The position numbers were made by a program, and so were the translations under genes. Under the pieces are notes generated by a model, which was not told where the DNA came from, made no database searches, and saw nothing but the letters and a program-made list of their open reading frames with translations. Below are positions 35,401 to 48,433 of a stretch of 64,000 nt of DNA, one piece after another. Numbering within the stretch: position 1 is the first letter of the stretch; each line of letters opens with the position of its first letter. The stretch comes from Carnegiea gigantea (Eukaryota > Streptophyta > Magnoliopsida > Caryophyllales > Cactaceae): the NCBI GenBank assembly GCA_029747015.1, contig JAKOGI010000003.1, positions 1 to 64,000 on the forward strand, read 5' to 3'.

Positions 35401-35899
35401 TCTTTGCCTCATTTTCGACTTTGTTTTAGGCATACTCGACTTGACCCTAAGGGTTAAGGTAGAGTTAATAAACTAGCTAAAGATGGTCTTTTAAGACAAA
35501 CTCACTGTGCCTAGGTTACAAGATATGAGTTATGTATAGCTAGCAAATAATATGAATTTTTTTTTTTGTAAGGCTTTGAGGGCATTGAATCCCTTAGTGT
35601 TCGTTCACTCCAGACATCTGCGGGCTCATAAATGTGAAAGCATATCACGGAGTGATATACTATTCATGATATAGGTATGTGTACTTATTATCTTATTGTT
35701 ATTATGCATTTGATGTGTTTATATACTTGATAGTAGTAATAGGACTCAATTGGAGGTATTAGAACTTTTCGAACCAATTGAGATTGTGAAATGAATTCCT
35801 GCAATGTTGATTTTCTTGAGGACGAGTTCCTATGATTTTTGGTGAAATTTTAAAAACTGACTTCGAATTGCATGAATTACAATAAGACCTTCAACCATC

Positions 35900-36850
35900 C
35901 ATTGGTGAGGGGGAGGATTTGAATTCTCACTCAGTCACCGAGGATGTCACACCTTCCTTATTTGATAGGAATGATGAAGGTTTGTCTATTAAGGAGAATG
36001 GGATTCGTCCTCAATCTCCAAATGTTGAGGAGAGTCAGCCAAAGAATGAGGTTTGTTCTCAATCTCTCATTCTTGAACATGCTGTTAATATGCGCGTTTA
36101 GGATCCCACACATCTAATCGATAGTACAAGTAATTCTTCTCATACTTAGGGTCCCATACCTCTTAGAGAAAGGAGGAGGGATTCATAGTCTCATACCTCT
36201 CAGAGAAAGGAGGAGGGACTTATCACCTAGACAGACAAATAATGAAGGTCCCAGAGTCCAAATGAGTTTGCATGAAAGAATTCCTCAATGACATTTCTAA
36301 GTTGAAGAGAAAATGTTCATATGCACTTTCTTAGAAGTTGAGGATTTTACCTCTTATTAAGAGGTGATTGATTAATCAAATAGTGAATGAGTGCCATAAG
36401 GGATGAGATGGATTCAATGGTAAAACTCGTTGATCCTCCACCCCGACGCAAGTCTATCAAAAGTGCATGAGCTTTCAAGATAAAACGTCGGGCAGATGGT
36501 TTGATCGATGAGTTCAGACCCTATTTCTCTTAGCCCTGGTTGCCCATTTGGACTTTAAGATGTTCAAAATGGACAAAAAGACCGCTTTCCTCAATGATAA
36601 TCTTGAGGAAGAGATTTATATGGACTAACCCATTGATTTTGTATCAAAGGGTTAAGATGAAAGGTGTGTCGTCTTAAAAGGTCCATATACGATCTTATGC
36701 AATCTTTCAGATCTTGGTTTGGCTTATCTATGGTTTCAAAAGATCATTTTGTGTATGTCAAAAGCTCAACATGGGGGATTATATTTCTTACCCTGTATGT
36801 TGATGACATACTATTGGCTGGGAATAACTTGGAGATGATATAAGTTACTT
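35900..36850 (+). pseudogene. copia reverse-transcriptase relic
   Basis: At about 36542 the frame reads KMDKKTAFLNDNLEEEIYM (family: D.KTAFL.G.L.EEIYM.QP), followed by a TAA stop where QP is expected. The catalytic box YVDDILLAGN is present at 36796-36825. 35919-36101 is a linker-type frame. Several stops and shifts; inactive. Confidence 0.85.
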
Positions 36851-37229
36851 AAAAGTGGTTGTCCTATGTCTTTGGGATGCAGGATATGGGCGGAGCTAGG
36901 TATGTCCTAGTAGTGGAAATAATTCAAAACCGTCCCAAGATGCATACATAAAAAGGTCTTGGAACGATTTTTAATTTGTTTTTCGAATCCCTAGGTACTC
37001 CAATTGAGATGGGTCTAACCTTGAGTTTTGATTAATAGCCTAAAACAGATGATGAAATAGAGATAATGAACTATGGTAGTGTCGTATAAAACTTAATGTA
37101 ATCCATGTTATGTACACCGCCTAACATTTGCTTTGTGGTTGGTTTGGTACGTCGTTATCAAAGTAACGCGGGTTTTGCTAAGTGGTAAGCTATTAAGAGA
37201 GTCAAGCACTACCTTCATAGTACTGCTGA

Positions 37230-37470
37230 CTTAGTCTTATGCCATCAATGGGAGAACTTAAGTCGAGAGGATACTTAAAGACCGACCAGGATGGCGATCC
37301 GGATGAGTCTAGGTCAACCTCAGGACATGCCTTCACTTTTAGTGGAAGGGCCATGTCATGGTACAGTAAGAAGCAAAACTGTACAACAATCTCAACTATG
37401 GAGGCCAGTTGTGTGTCTTGTTACTATAGAGACAAAAAGCATTGCCATGAGGTATATACAGACTAACATT
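37230..37470 (+). pseudogene. copia RNase H relic
   Basis: A frame at 37239 gives GDPDESRSTSGHAFTFSGRA, MSWYSKKQNCTTISTMEAS, the well-known D.D.R.STSG....G..ISW.SKKQ..V..ST.EAE block of copia RNase H, truncated by a stop. Confidence 0.88.
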
Positions 37471-38507
37471 ATGTTCCCTTTACTAAATCTTTTCCTAGTG
37501 ATGAGTTCAAAACTCGTTTGTTGAGTCTAGGAATTCATAAGGTTTAGGGCTTAGATCTATCTTGTGATGGACATGTTTCCTTACAAATGAGCAAAATGCT
37601 CATGATTTGTTATTGCATGTTATGCATATTAAAATGTACGGGCTTTTGATTGGCCTAGTCACATAGGCAATCGCCCTGACACTTGAGTAGCGGACAGGAT
37701 GAGACTGAATCATATTGGCACTAGGTGTGTAAATTGATTACTCACACTGGAAATGTATGAATAAAATAAATATAGTCGCCTTAGTGAGTCTAAGATAAGA
37801 CTCGAGGGAGTCGAGTATGAAATAAGATTTCATACTAAAGCCTTAAAAGCCAAATCTTAAGTGTCAAGATTAACATTCAGTATGTTGATCTGGTAGCTCA
37901 TGTTAGTTTTTTGGGTGAAAATCTAGACTGACGATTCGTAAGGCATAAAGAGTGATGTACCCAGCTGAGTGGGAGTTATGCCATGACACATATTTCATGT
38001 TGTGTATGTTTATAAGACGACCTATACATGGAGTGACAATTGACTTTCCTATCTCTTGTCACTGTGTGACCTTATGGACGATGACCCTTCAACTTAAAGC
38101 TGTGATATGAAGTCAAAACTTGATGATGTTACCTTAATGTGTTTCTTAAGCGCCATGATGTATACAGTTCAGCCAGAACACGTTAGGAAAGCAGTTAAGC
38201 TGAGATGGAATTTCATGAATGTTTAAGGAAAAATCTATCCATCATCACCATATCAGCTTGGGCGATTATATTGAGTACATAATCATATGATATATCATAT
38301 GACATAAAGGGATCATGTATACCGCTGGTGATGCTGAGGATAATTTAGGGTATCGTATTTTGTGAAAGTGTTATGTTAATTAGATGGTGACTTAATATAA
38401 CACTAATGGTTACTTTCTGGTCACACGCCCGATTCCTAATATGAGGCATGAAGGGATTACTTGGCAGAGAGATGTGTGCCTTGTGATTTATGTGACCGAG
38501 AGGGAGT

Positions 38508-38863
38508 TGTTAATCGAGTGTAACAGTCACTTGATTATCCACGTTAAGTGAATGATTACAGATTGATTGATTATGCATTAATCATCTGTATTAATCTTCT
38601 ATCAGTTAATAGTGTTGATGCTGATTAAAATGAGCTAAGTATGAGTCCAAGAGTTAGCAGAAAAGTGTGAATCTCCCTCTAGCTCTCACTGCTCTCTTTC
38701 ACGTTAATCCCACCATCACTTAGGTATTGGGTTTAGGGTGTGACGCTTTATGGTGACTCTAGTAGACATCGTCAATCCAGCTTACCATGTTCGTGGGTAG
38801 CACTCAACAGGCGAGATCCGGACAATGTTTCCACATAAAGGTAAGTCTTTATGTTGTCCCGCA
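38508..38863 (+). repeat. 3' LTR of the decayed copia element
   Basis: 356 bp, partner of 31554-31909, preceded by the purine tract GAGAGGGAG and followed by the AAAAC duplication. Confidence 0.92.
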
Positions 38864-38930
38864 AAAACTAATTACAAAATGTGAAAAATAAATTACGATT
38901 GAATTAAAATTCTAAAAATATCGATGCAGC

Positions 38931-39983
38931 TAAGGCTATTCATTAAACAGTCCAAATCCTTTTCGGTCTTCAGTTCGGCCCGGGTTTGGATCAGGTGGAG
39001 CGGAAATCGGACCAGGACCGAATGGATGCTAGGGTTTTTTTTTTTTAATTATCGCAGGCCACACCTTCTTCTCTTTTCATTTCGTCTTCTACTCTTCTCA
39101 TCTTCTGCCCGTCGACTCTACAGCCTCTCCCCGACTCTAACTCCCATCCCATCTGCCTTTCAGTTTCCCTCTCCTCTCCATTTTCCCTCTTGAGTCTTGA
39201 CTCTCTCACTCTCCAGTCAGCCTTTTAGCTTCAGCGAGACAGCGACTGCCGAGTGCCAACTACTGTCGTCTGATTCATCTCTATCGGGGTATCGACTCTC
39301 CTTCTCCTTTCGAGTTCATGGCGGGTCTCGCTTACTGACTTCTCATCGGTGTCACCGCGGTCCGCCGGAATAAAAACCCGGCGTAGAGTCCCACTATAAA
39401 ACCTAAATTTGGTGAGCTTAATTTTACTCGATTTATTCTCTATATATTTTATAGTCGAATTAGTTTTATAATTTGTAAAGTTGAGTGATGCATTTGCAGA
39501 TCTATTAGTGTAATTTGTAAAAACTATTGAATTGTGTAAAAACTATTGAATTGTGGTTTGTGGTTGTGGTTGTCATACTATCTGATTTTCTTCTCAGCCT
39601 TCTTTATATATTCAAATGGATTGTCCTGATTTATTTCAATACCCTTTCGATTCTTTTATCTGATTTGTTTACTGAGTGAGAATTTAGTGTAGTTTGTAGT
39701 CTGGCAATCATTTTGTTTAATTTAATTGTGTTGCATTTTCAATATGCTACCCCATTAGTTTCTAGCACATTATGCCGTAGCCCAGATTGTTCAAGTGCTC
39801 AGCGGCACCCAGTGTAGCGGCCCGATTGAGACTAGTCCGTAGTCGGTCCGGTCTCGGTCTGGTCCGGACACAACCGGTCAGGACCGACCACAAATCGATT
39901 TGGTCTTCAGTCCTTCAAGTAACGCTTAATCGGTCTTCGGTCCAGGCCGGTCCGGTCCCATCTTGGACCGATGAACAGTCCTA
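38931..39983. mobile_element. hAT-like element with GGTCCGGTCC ends and 8-bp duplication
   Basis: The left end is TAAGGCTATTCATT; the right end on the other strand is TAGGACTGTTCATC. Flanking 8-mers GATGCAGC (38923-38930) and GGTGCAGC (39984-39991) match at 7 of 8. Subterminal GGTCCGGTCC-type repeats lie at both ends. The middle (39050-39420) is a pyrimidine-rich, leader-like stretch ending in AAACCTAAATTTGGTGAGC, which looks like a plant 5' UTR and splice donor, so the element may carry captured gene sequence. No transposase. Confidence 0.8.
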
Positions 39984-39991
39984 GGTGCAGC

Positions 39992-40450
39992 GCACGGACT
40001 TAAAAACCTAGTGTATGTAAAAATTGAACTACAATGGATTCCTTAGTTCAACAATCGATAGTCATCTTATCCAAACAACGGTTTACTTAGACACTCATGG
40101 TTAAATAAATTAAATGATAGCCAAAGAGTCGAATGAATGTTAATTCTTAACCCTTGTCAATCCCTATTAATATTTTTATTTATATAATGTATCTATATAA
40201 ATCAATTACTCATTTTTTTTTTTTTGTAAGGTCTTGTTGTTGATTAATTGAAATTAGTCTCTTTGCTCGTAGTCTTATGGGATAAGATTATGTATATTTG
40301 GAGCTCTCTAAACCCTGCTAAGCTGAAAATGTGAAATCTACTATAACTAGTGGTTGTGGTGTTGTATATTTATAATTCAATTTTCTCATAATGGATTTAT
40401 ATGTGATGATCTATATAAATATTGACCAAGTGTCACTAGTGCATATAAGT
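39992..40450. other. AT-rich intergenic, no gene seen
   Basis: No supported feature. Confidence 0.45.
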
Positions 40451-41495
40451 TGTAACATTCGGGATTTTTATTCCCTTCGTGAAGCCGATTTTGCTATTAA
40501 TATTGTTTTAAAATCGTATTTGGTTATTTCGATAAATTGAAACACTATTGATGTAGCATGCTTGAGTGTTGATTTTATTGAAGAGAATGTGATTACTATC
40601 CCTTTATTATTGGCACCACATTGAGCAGATTCCCGAATACGACTAGAATGTTGAACCTTGGGAATAATCCTCCAATTCATTGAAACGAACCTTAATATAA
40701 TCAAAAGACGAATAATCGGCTGACGATTATATTAATGGTTACAGCTTAAGACTTGGAGGTCGGAAAATTGGATTTATGCTACAGTGGGTCGGTGTTACTA
40801 TTGGTTAACAGCATAAACCCAAAAAAAAAAAAAAAATTTTAAAGGGGCCGAAGCCCCTTCTCTGCGAAGGAGGAGAACAGCATCGCGAAGGGGGGGGGTT
40901 CCCGACCCTGTCACACACACACCAGAGAAAGAGGGAGAGGGAGGGGGGACGAGCACCGGCAGGGCTGCCGGCAAGGGGCGGCCGACCCGGCCAAGACCAC
41001 CCCGGTCGACCCCCGAGTCCGCGGGAGAGGCCGACGGTGGCAGAGGATGGTCGCGGGTGAGGGTCAGTAACCTAGACCCTCACGCGACCGCCATAGCAAG
41101 GCCGGCCTCGCCGGACGCCGGCGACACGGCAGTGAGACGGTCAGAGGGTGGCGACCAGCAGTGGGAAGCAAAGGGACGAACCGAGCCCGCATCGAGCCAC
41201 CCAAACCGAACCCTAAACGGGTCCTTTAGCTTGGATTCGAGGTGAGGTTCCTCTTCCTCCTAGTTATCTTCAAATTCGATGCAAGTTTATCGATTATAGT
41301 TTATTCGGGTTGAATTGGAACTGATAATTTATGCCTAGTGTACATATTGAGCTCATTGAACAAGTTATCCATTATATATATCGTATATCGATTATGTGAA
41401 ATGCATTCGATTGTATATATATAGTTATCAAATTATAATTGGTCATATGAGAACTATTCGATCTTACAACGACTCATTGATTTAGTAAGTTAACT

Positions 41496-41960
41496 GTGTT
41501 TAGCGTCGATTTGAATCAAGGAATGTAAATCATGCTTGATATGTTAATTCGAAGTTAGGTTAACGTGTTCAGTATCGATTCAAGTTAATTAGCTCATGCA
41601 TGAAAAAGAATGAAAAACGAAGTTAGTTTAACGTGCTTAGCGCCGATTCAAGTTACTTAAAAGATCAAGAGCGAAGTCATTTTTTAACATGTATCGCTTC
41701 CACTCAAGTTAATTAACCAATGCATGCAAATGAGCTAGTTTCGAGGTTAATGAAATGTGTTTAGCTTCGAATCAAGTAGATTAGCTAATGCATGTTAAAG
41801 GAATTCATTTCAAAGTTATTTAAACGTGTTTAGGCTCCATTCGAGCTAAACTAGCTGCTGTATGTACACAAATGAAATGCGAAGCTATTAAAATATATTT
41901 AGTTTTCATTCGAACCTCTTTTTAGTACATTCATGCTTAGGAAAGTTACTTCGAAATGCA
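41496..41960. repeat. degenerate ~68-bp tandem repeat, about 7 units
   Basis: Variants of GTGTTTAGCGTCGATTCAAG begin at 41496, 41565, 41633, about 41690, 41757, 41826 and about 41893. Most spacings are 67-69 bp, with one shorter unit. Each unit also carries TTAGCTNATGCATG-like text. Confidence 0.75.
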
Positions 41961-42489
41961 TTGTATATGTTTAGAATCAAATGATGTTTGATTTACTGAA
42001 TGAAGTGTTGTCGTTTATGGACACATGTGGCTATATGTACGCTTATTGTAACGCACCACTGAATGGTGCTGTTTGCTCAGGTAAGGGCAGTTCAGTGACC
42101 AGTTATAGTTTATCGATCACATGAAGTGTTAATTATTAATCATAGCAAGCAAGTTATTGATTCTCAATTGTTATGGTTAGCGAATATAGAAGTGTTTATA
42201 TGATTGCTTCTCAATTGTTATGGTTACCGAATATAGAAGTGTTTATATGATTGCTATCATTTAAATGCATAGGAATGTTTATAATTCAAATAGAGGAGAT
42301 TGTGTAGTAAATTGAACAGAAGCTTATTGAATCTATACATATATGGGTTGTATTGACTAATTAGAAACGACGAGGGTATGGATGTCCATGATGAATTAAA
42401 TGATTGAAGCCTGGAATCGTATAGAGTGCAAAGTGAGTGTGGGAAATTACTTTATCTATTGAATTAACGTGCTATGTGAGCCTCCCACT

Positions 42490-42760
42490 TGAGTTTCATT
42501 GTCCTACCAGTAGACAGGCACCAAAAGTTCAGTGTTTCATAGCTCTGCCAGCAGGCAGGCACCAAAAGCTCAGTGTTGTTTCATAGCTCTGCCATTAAGC
42601 AGAAGCTTCAAAACTCAGTGTTTCCTAGTTCTGCTGGTAGACAGGAGACTCAAGTCCATTGAGTTATACCTCTAACAATAAATAGAAAGTTTAACATCCA
42701 CATATCCTATAGCTCTGCCCATAGGCAGTAGAATCAAAACCATACATTGCAAAACCTCAT
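42490..42760. repeat. irregular repeats of TAGCTCTGCC...CAGGCACC
   Basis: Several near-copies of TCATAGCTCTGCCAGCAGGC and CAAAAGCTCAGTGTTTC, spaced about 45-60 bp. Confidence 0.6.
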
Positions 42761-42952
42761 CAATTAGTAGCGACCCAAGGGCAAACGAGAGAGAATCTCA
42801 AAGACCAAGTATGTACATTGCCTATGTTCTTCGAAAACTCACATATCTCTCAGCAATGGAAAATTTAGACAAGATTTATTTAATGAATCGATTTCCCAAT
42901 GTTTTGTCGCATAAACAAGTGGCCCCGCTCATTTATCATTAGGGCTTATGCC

Positions 42953-43085
42953 CATCAATTATCAAGGCTTATGCCGACCAGTATACCCGCGCGCGACGTC
43001 AATTCAAGTTACTCATGTACTCATCAATTATCAAGGCTTATGCCGACCAATATACCCGCGCGCGGCATCAGTTCAAGATGTACAT
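42953..43085. repeat. 69-bp tandem duplication
   Basis: CATCAATTATCAAGGCTTAT is found at 42953 and 43022, each followed by GCCGACCANTATACCCGCGC. Two copies, close to identical. Confidence 0.9.
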
Positions 43086-44260
43086 CGACCAAGGGGTTCA
43101 CTTTCAGAAAATAAAAACAGCAAAGCAATTTCAATTCTTCATTCTTTCTCTCCTGATTGCAAAACAAAATGTTGGGATGCGGCCGGCCCAACTAATTTCA
43201 CATAAAACTTATTTTACGGCATGGGAATGTACGTATTGAGCGTCGACTCACCATTCCAATGTTTTATGTTTTCTGTTTAAGGAATGGGGAGAATTGAATA
43301 GTCATCCTCCTACGACACCAGAAAATAGCAAAGTAAGGGATGTTAAACAATAATAAATGCATCATTTCTTTACTGCTAACACTCTCTTAATATGCAGCTT
43401 CAATGAAGTTTCATGATTGTATACGACATACGTTATATGATTAGGAATAAGCTGTAACGCACTGAGCATTACGTATTAAGCTTTAGCTATTGTTGAGTAA
43501 CATACAACGTTTGCACAACAGAAATCCCAGCAGGTAGTGCTTAGGGGTTAAATCCCTTTCTTTTCATTGAGTTTATGAGTTCATATGAATTTCTTTTGGT
43601 AAGTTTAGGGCACGGCTGTTCTAAGGTGAACTCTTCAAAAGGAGAACTAACGAACGACGGTCGTAAGTTATTATTGTATTGAAAACATTATGTTAGGGGG
43701 GTTATCCACCGCATGTTTATTGCTCACTTTCATCTGTTATTGTGCCCCCAGGTTTCTGAATTAGCCAGTAAAGGTCTGGCCAAGTAAGCCGAAATGGAGT
43801 TATTGCTGTCCTAGGAATCAAGCAACGTGCCTGCATGTGAGCTGCGAAGTGTAGTGTAATATAACTGTTCATTTCTATGTAATTTAAGTCCTCGTGTGCA
43901 TGCGTTGCATATCATGTCGAGTAGCTCAGTGTGGTTGTTTATAATTGGAATGTAACCCCAATACCCCGGACGTGTGGTCTGTAGAGTCGTACCATCATCT
44001 AGTATTGAACTGTGCTGGTTGATATGCTCCGGGCGGGTGGCCCGTAGAGCCATGAACTCCGGCGGGTAGCCGTTGAGTTGATTTTATTATTGCGTTGAAT
44101 TTCAGGGAATTCAATGTAAGGCTTTAAGCCTGGGAAATGGTCAGTTTTTAGGAGAGACTCTGTCCGTTTCGTCCCAGGATTTAAAGATAAGCGCTAAACA
44201 CTCCTGGCCTTAGGGCTGGGGGCGTTACACATATTGCAAGCCTTGTCCTTTGGACGGCGG

Positions 44261-44352
44261 TAACACCCCAATCATTGAGTTTAGTAGTTATAATTGAGGG
44301 ATTTATGAAAAAGAACACAAACAGTGACATAGGTTTAATTGGGGGTGTTACA
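44261..44352. repeat. 92-bp unit with inverted GTAACACCCC ends
   Basis: Begins GTAACACCCCAATCA and ends TTAATTGGGGGTGTTAC. Like two LTR termini joined by a very short interior; perhaps a deleted LTR. Confidence 0.5.
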
Positions 44353-45135
44353 GGTGATATGAATACGCTATATTTAAATACCGATGGCAATTGCAATGTA
44401 TCCATGAGAATTTGATCAATTTTACAAGGCAAAGTAATGAAACCCCCCCCCCCCAAAATCATTACAATGTAAACCCATAGAATATCAATAGTGTGACATA
44501 CAGTTAGAGCTGGAAAAAGCTGATCCAACAGGATTACTAACCCGAACCCGGCACGAAATTTACGGGTTTAGGTATGAAGTTTGAACTCATTTAGTTAAAT
44601 GGGTTGATACGGTAAACTCATTTAATTAATTGGGTTAGGTTCATGTTGAAAATCTCAACACGAAAAAAATATATATTTAACCCGTTTAATTAAACGGATT
44701 AAATAGGTCAACCGGTTTACTATTTATTTACCGTTTACCATTTATCATTTACATTTTGTTGTGGGAAATAGGCTTTGGAGAATTAGGATTTGTGGTCTCT
44801 TTTGTGGACTTGTTGATTGTTGACTTGGTGAGTATGTTTTTAAGAATTTCAGATAATTTGACTTTATTTGCTGTTGTTTCAGACCTAACTTGGAGATGAT
44901 TTGTCACTTAAGTAATTGGTTATCATGTGAACTTTCTAGGCTGTAAAATTATGTTGCCATAGACTGATTTGCTGGAATTGGCTTCGAATATGCAGGAGTC
45001 TATAAGTTAGATCGTATGTTGGTGTACTTTTGAAAGCAACTATGCATTAAGAGGTTGAAAAATATGTAATTTTTTAAATAAATTGTCTTTGGGTTGAAAT
45101 TTGTGTTACAATTAAATCGATTGGTGGATAAATGG

Positions 45136-46673
45136 TGTTGTGACTTTTCCGCAAGTGCACAGTTTATCGTTGTAACGCTAACGGGTGTCGATCCTCACGG
45201 ATAGTTGTGAAATTTGATTACCAAAAATTCTAAATTAATTTAAAACAAAATGCTAATTTACCAACTCCAAAATCAAGTTATTATATGAATTATCAGACTA
45301 ATTAAACAATATTAATTGGTGGCATTGGAGGCCGGACTTGCAAAGACAAAACTACAAAATAAAAATACAGTACTAAACTGCAAACAGTTTTAACCACCAA
45401 CACTTAATTGAATGTTGAATTCATTCACTTGTCAAACAGCAGGAGAACCCGAAGATCGAATTCGTGCATCGCAGCAGAGCAAAATTTGTCCATAGCAGCA
45501 GAGCAAATGAAGGCAACGAACCAAAAGCATCGAAAACAGAGCTTGACATTGGTATCAAATCCTGACGAATTCAACTTCAAACACCTAGAAATCTTACTTA
45601 GATTGAACAATAGCATGAGAACATTCCAAATTTGAGAGCTTATATGATTGAACCAAATATAAATGTGAAAACAAGAAACTAATTGAGCAGCTAAGGCATA
45701 ATTCTAAAACTGGAAAACAAAATGAACATGAAAAGATAAATTCGATCTGGAAATTGAAGCTACCCTACTCTACGCTAAGCTACTCTAATCTTTTATTGTT
45801 CTTCGACCCTCCATTTGAAGCTCTGTTTTCGGCCCCCTATTAAAGGCCCCAAACATCCGTTCATCCCCTTCGGTTGCCCTTCAATCAACTCTCGTACCCG
45901 ATGCATTGATGATGGTGATGATTTTAGACATAAAGGAAGAGAGAGAGAGAGAAAGAGGGCAAAACAGTCAAGTTAGGCGAATTGCTGATCTGTTCTTCGA
46001 GTTCCTTGGACTTGAACCATCGAGGAAGAAGAGGATAAGGGAATGGGTAACGGTCAAGTATAATAATGTGGTAATGAATTTTGATGAATGATGGGGGAGA
46101 GAGAAAAACGCCATGACTGAACTGGAGGAGAAGATGAAGAAGCGTTGGTGCTCGGGTTCTGCTTTTGGGTTCTGGGTTGCTAAGGGAAGAAGAACCACCA
46201 AGGAGGAGAGAGAGAATTAAAGGGGAAGGTGAGACGCTTAGGTCACGTGAGGCGTGTGTGACAAATTAAGTGGAGCAGGTGTGAGAAAATGAAGATGGGC
46301 AGGCTGGGCTTGGTCTGGGAAGAAGGGAGAGAGCCGGGCCCAATGCGAAAGAAAGAAAATAAGAGAAAAATGATGAGCCCAGCCCACGATAGAGGAAGAA
46401 AGGGGAAAAAGAAGAGAAGGGGCAGTTGGGCTCAGGGTTGGGCCTTGGGTTCTGCTGGGTTCATCTAGCTTCATTTTTTTTCCTTTCTTTCTCATATGTT
46501 TCAATCTAATCCAGCTCTAGCACCAGTTTGAGTAAATTTATTTATTTTCTTCAAGTTATTTCCAACTCCTACAAAATAAACAAAAACATTATTAAAAATC
46601 TAATTTAACAATTTATTTAGAGCAAATATTAGATGATAAAAGCATATAAAATATTATAGTTTTTGATTGAACA
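45136..46673 (-). repeat. 3' LTR of LARD-like element
   Basis: 1538 bp; on the + strand TGTTGTGACTTTTCCGC ... TTGAACA. Partner of 50118-51654. A purine tract for the minus strand lies at 46674-46690. Confidence 0.92.
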
Positions 46674-48433
46674 AATACTCCCACACCTAAGTTTTGCTTG
46701 TCCGTGAGCAAAACAAAATGAAAAATTCTAGAGAAATGAAAATAAAATCCTAACTTACTTTCGTAGGAATCATGGTTGCACTTAGTATGTACAACAAGCC
46801 CTTTAAACCCCTAGATTACCCCTAGTGGACGAGAAAGGTCTCGTGAGGGTTTGCAGAAGATATACCCATAAAATCTATAAAATAAAACATAAACAGTAAC
46901 TCGAGAATCTTTTTGGGTTTTGTTTTTTAAAAATTAATATGTACAAAATTGGAAAAAGATATAGACACATTCCAATCAACTAAATCACCCATGTGGCAAA
47001 GATAGTGGCCTGCATATAAACAAAATGTACTCATCAAAGCTTTCTACCCCATGAATGTCATCAAAGCACTAATTTTTCACCCCACTGGATATCAAGACTT
47101 GGAATACATCCCAATGCTCGTGTGCAAGTGCATCATCATCCTAGGACTTAGGCTTACCAGAATCAAACTTAATCTCACTTGACTAACACAAACGACATTA
47201 TTGATTTAATAACATTAGAAGCAAGCTTTCTCAATAACAGTATTGCCGCAAAGGGTAACGCCCAGTAGCACATGCCTCAAAGGGATACTTGTCATTCCTA
47301 ATTTCATTCTTTTTTTTCCTTTTCTTTTCCCTTTTTTTTCATTTCCTTTTTTTAATTTTATTTTTTTCAGAAAGCAAATAAAAAACCAAAGTAATCGTGT
47401 CAAAGACAAGTGGGAGCTAATAATGAAAAACTAAGACCTTCAGATTATGATGATGGTATAAATAGGAATTGGATTATACAGTAATAATGAACAAATGTAG
47501 TTAGAATTAGGGCTAAAAATGGCACACTGAGGGTGGAGACCTAACATGCGCATCATGCCTCCATACAAGCTAACAATCAAAGCACATGGGATTTAAGTTG
47601 ATTAGAAAAATACAAAGGTTCCCTAAAAACAAAACAAAAATCCTTTTGGAGTTTCAAAATTTTTCAAGTTTGTTTTTTTCAATTTTTTTAAAAATTTTTC
47701 AATGTTTCCCCACCCCTACACCTAAATCTCACAATGTCCTCATTGGAAGTGAAAAGAAACAGACAAAAGGAAAAAAAACGAAAAAGAATAACGAATATAC
47801 AAAAAGAAGACTAAGACTCAAAAAGAAAGAAAAAACATGACTCTAAAACTCAAAAAGAAAACAATGAAAATAAAACAAAGCAACAAATATATACAAATGA
47901 AAACAAAATAAAAAGAAGAAATAAAGAGGAACGTTTATACCAGGTCAGGTGCAGAACTATACCTAAGCTATAGCCTCTTGAAATGTACTTAGATAGAGGC
48001 TCATGGAGCATCAGCTACTCCATATCAAATGCAACATTGCTACTTAAATCAAAAGTTGTTAGAGCACGTAGCAGTTTATCAACCATAGAAGACCAACTCT
48101 CGATAAAATTAAGACAATGAACATGTGAGAGTTGGTACCAAATAAAGTACATCCACCACAATAATGCAGCAGAAGTGAGGGCCCTCTTCAATTTGTCAAA
48201 CTATTGAGCCCAATCAGAAAATAGATAGACGTACTTAAAAGTAGCCAGCAAGTGGGTCATCGACCTAGAAAGTATTTCATCATGAATGAATGGTCTACAC
48301 AAATTAGTGAGTCCTAAATTCACAAGTTCTTTGAGTTCAATGTGCGTAGGAATCTGGTCTAAATCAAATTATTCAGCGACAATGGCCTCAGACTCAATAA
48401 ATTTAGACTTGTGAGATTCAAAAGAAGGTCAGT

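Larger units (their letters stand above)
31554..38863 (+). mobile_element. decayed full-length Ty1/copia retrotransposon
   Basis: A 7310-bp element with two 356-bp LTRs and a perfect 5-bp target duplication AAAAC (31549-31553 and 38864-38868). A primer-binding site TGGTATTAGAGCC follows the left LTR by one base. A purine tract precedes the right LTR. Internal order: a long non-coding leader (including the hairpin array), gag relic, protease, reverse transcriptase, RNase H, which is the copia order. Stops throughout; inactive. Confidence 0.92.
40451..44229. repeat. long LTR-like unit (possible solo LTR, gypsy/chromovirus type)
   Basis: Starts TGTAACATTCGGG and ends GGGGGCGTTACA, the inverted TGTAAC/GTTACA ends typical of plant Tekay/Del-type LTRs. 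It holds a GC-rich leader with a 62-codon open frame (41057-41242) running into GAGGTGAGGTT, a plausible splice donor, then several tandem-repeat blocks. A target duplication is not clean (CATAT follows the right end and occurs four bases before the left end). 3.8 kb would be long for an LTR. Confidence 0.45.

Noticed and set aside
45408..46504. Several 60-88-codon frames in the LARD-like LTR
   Set aside because: Repeated with changes in the other LTR and not conserved as protein.
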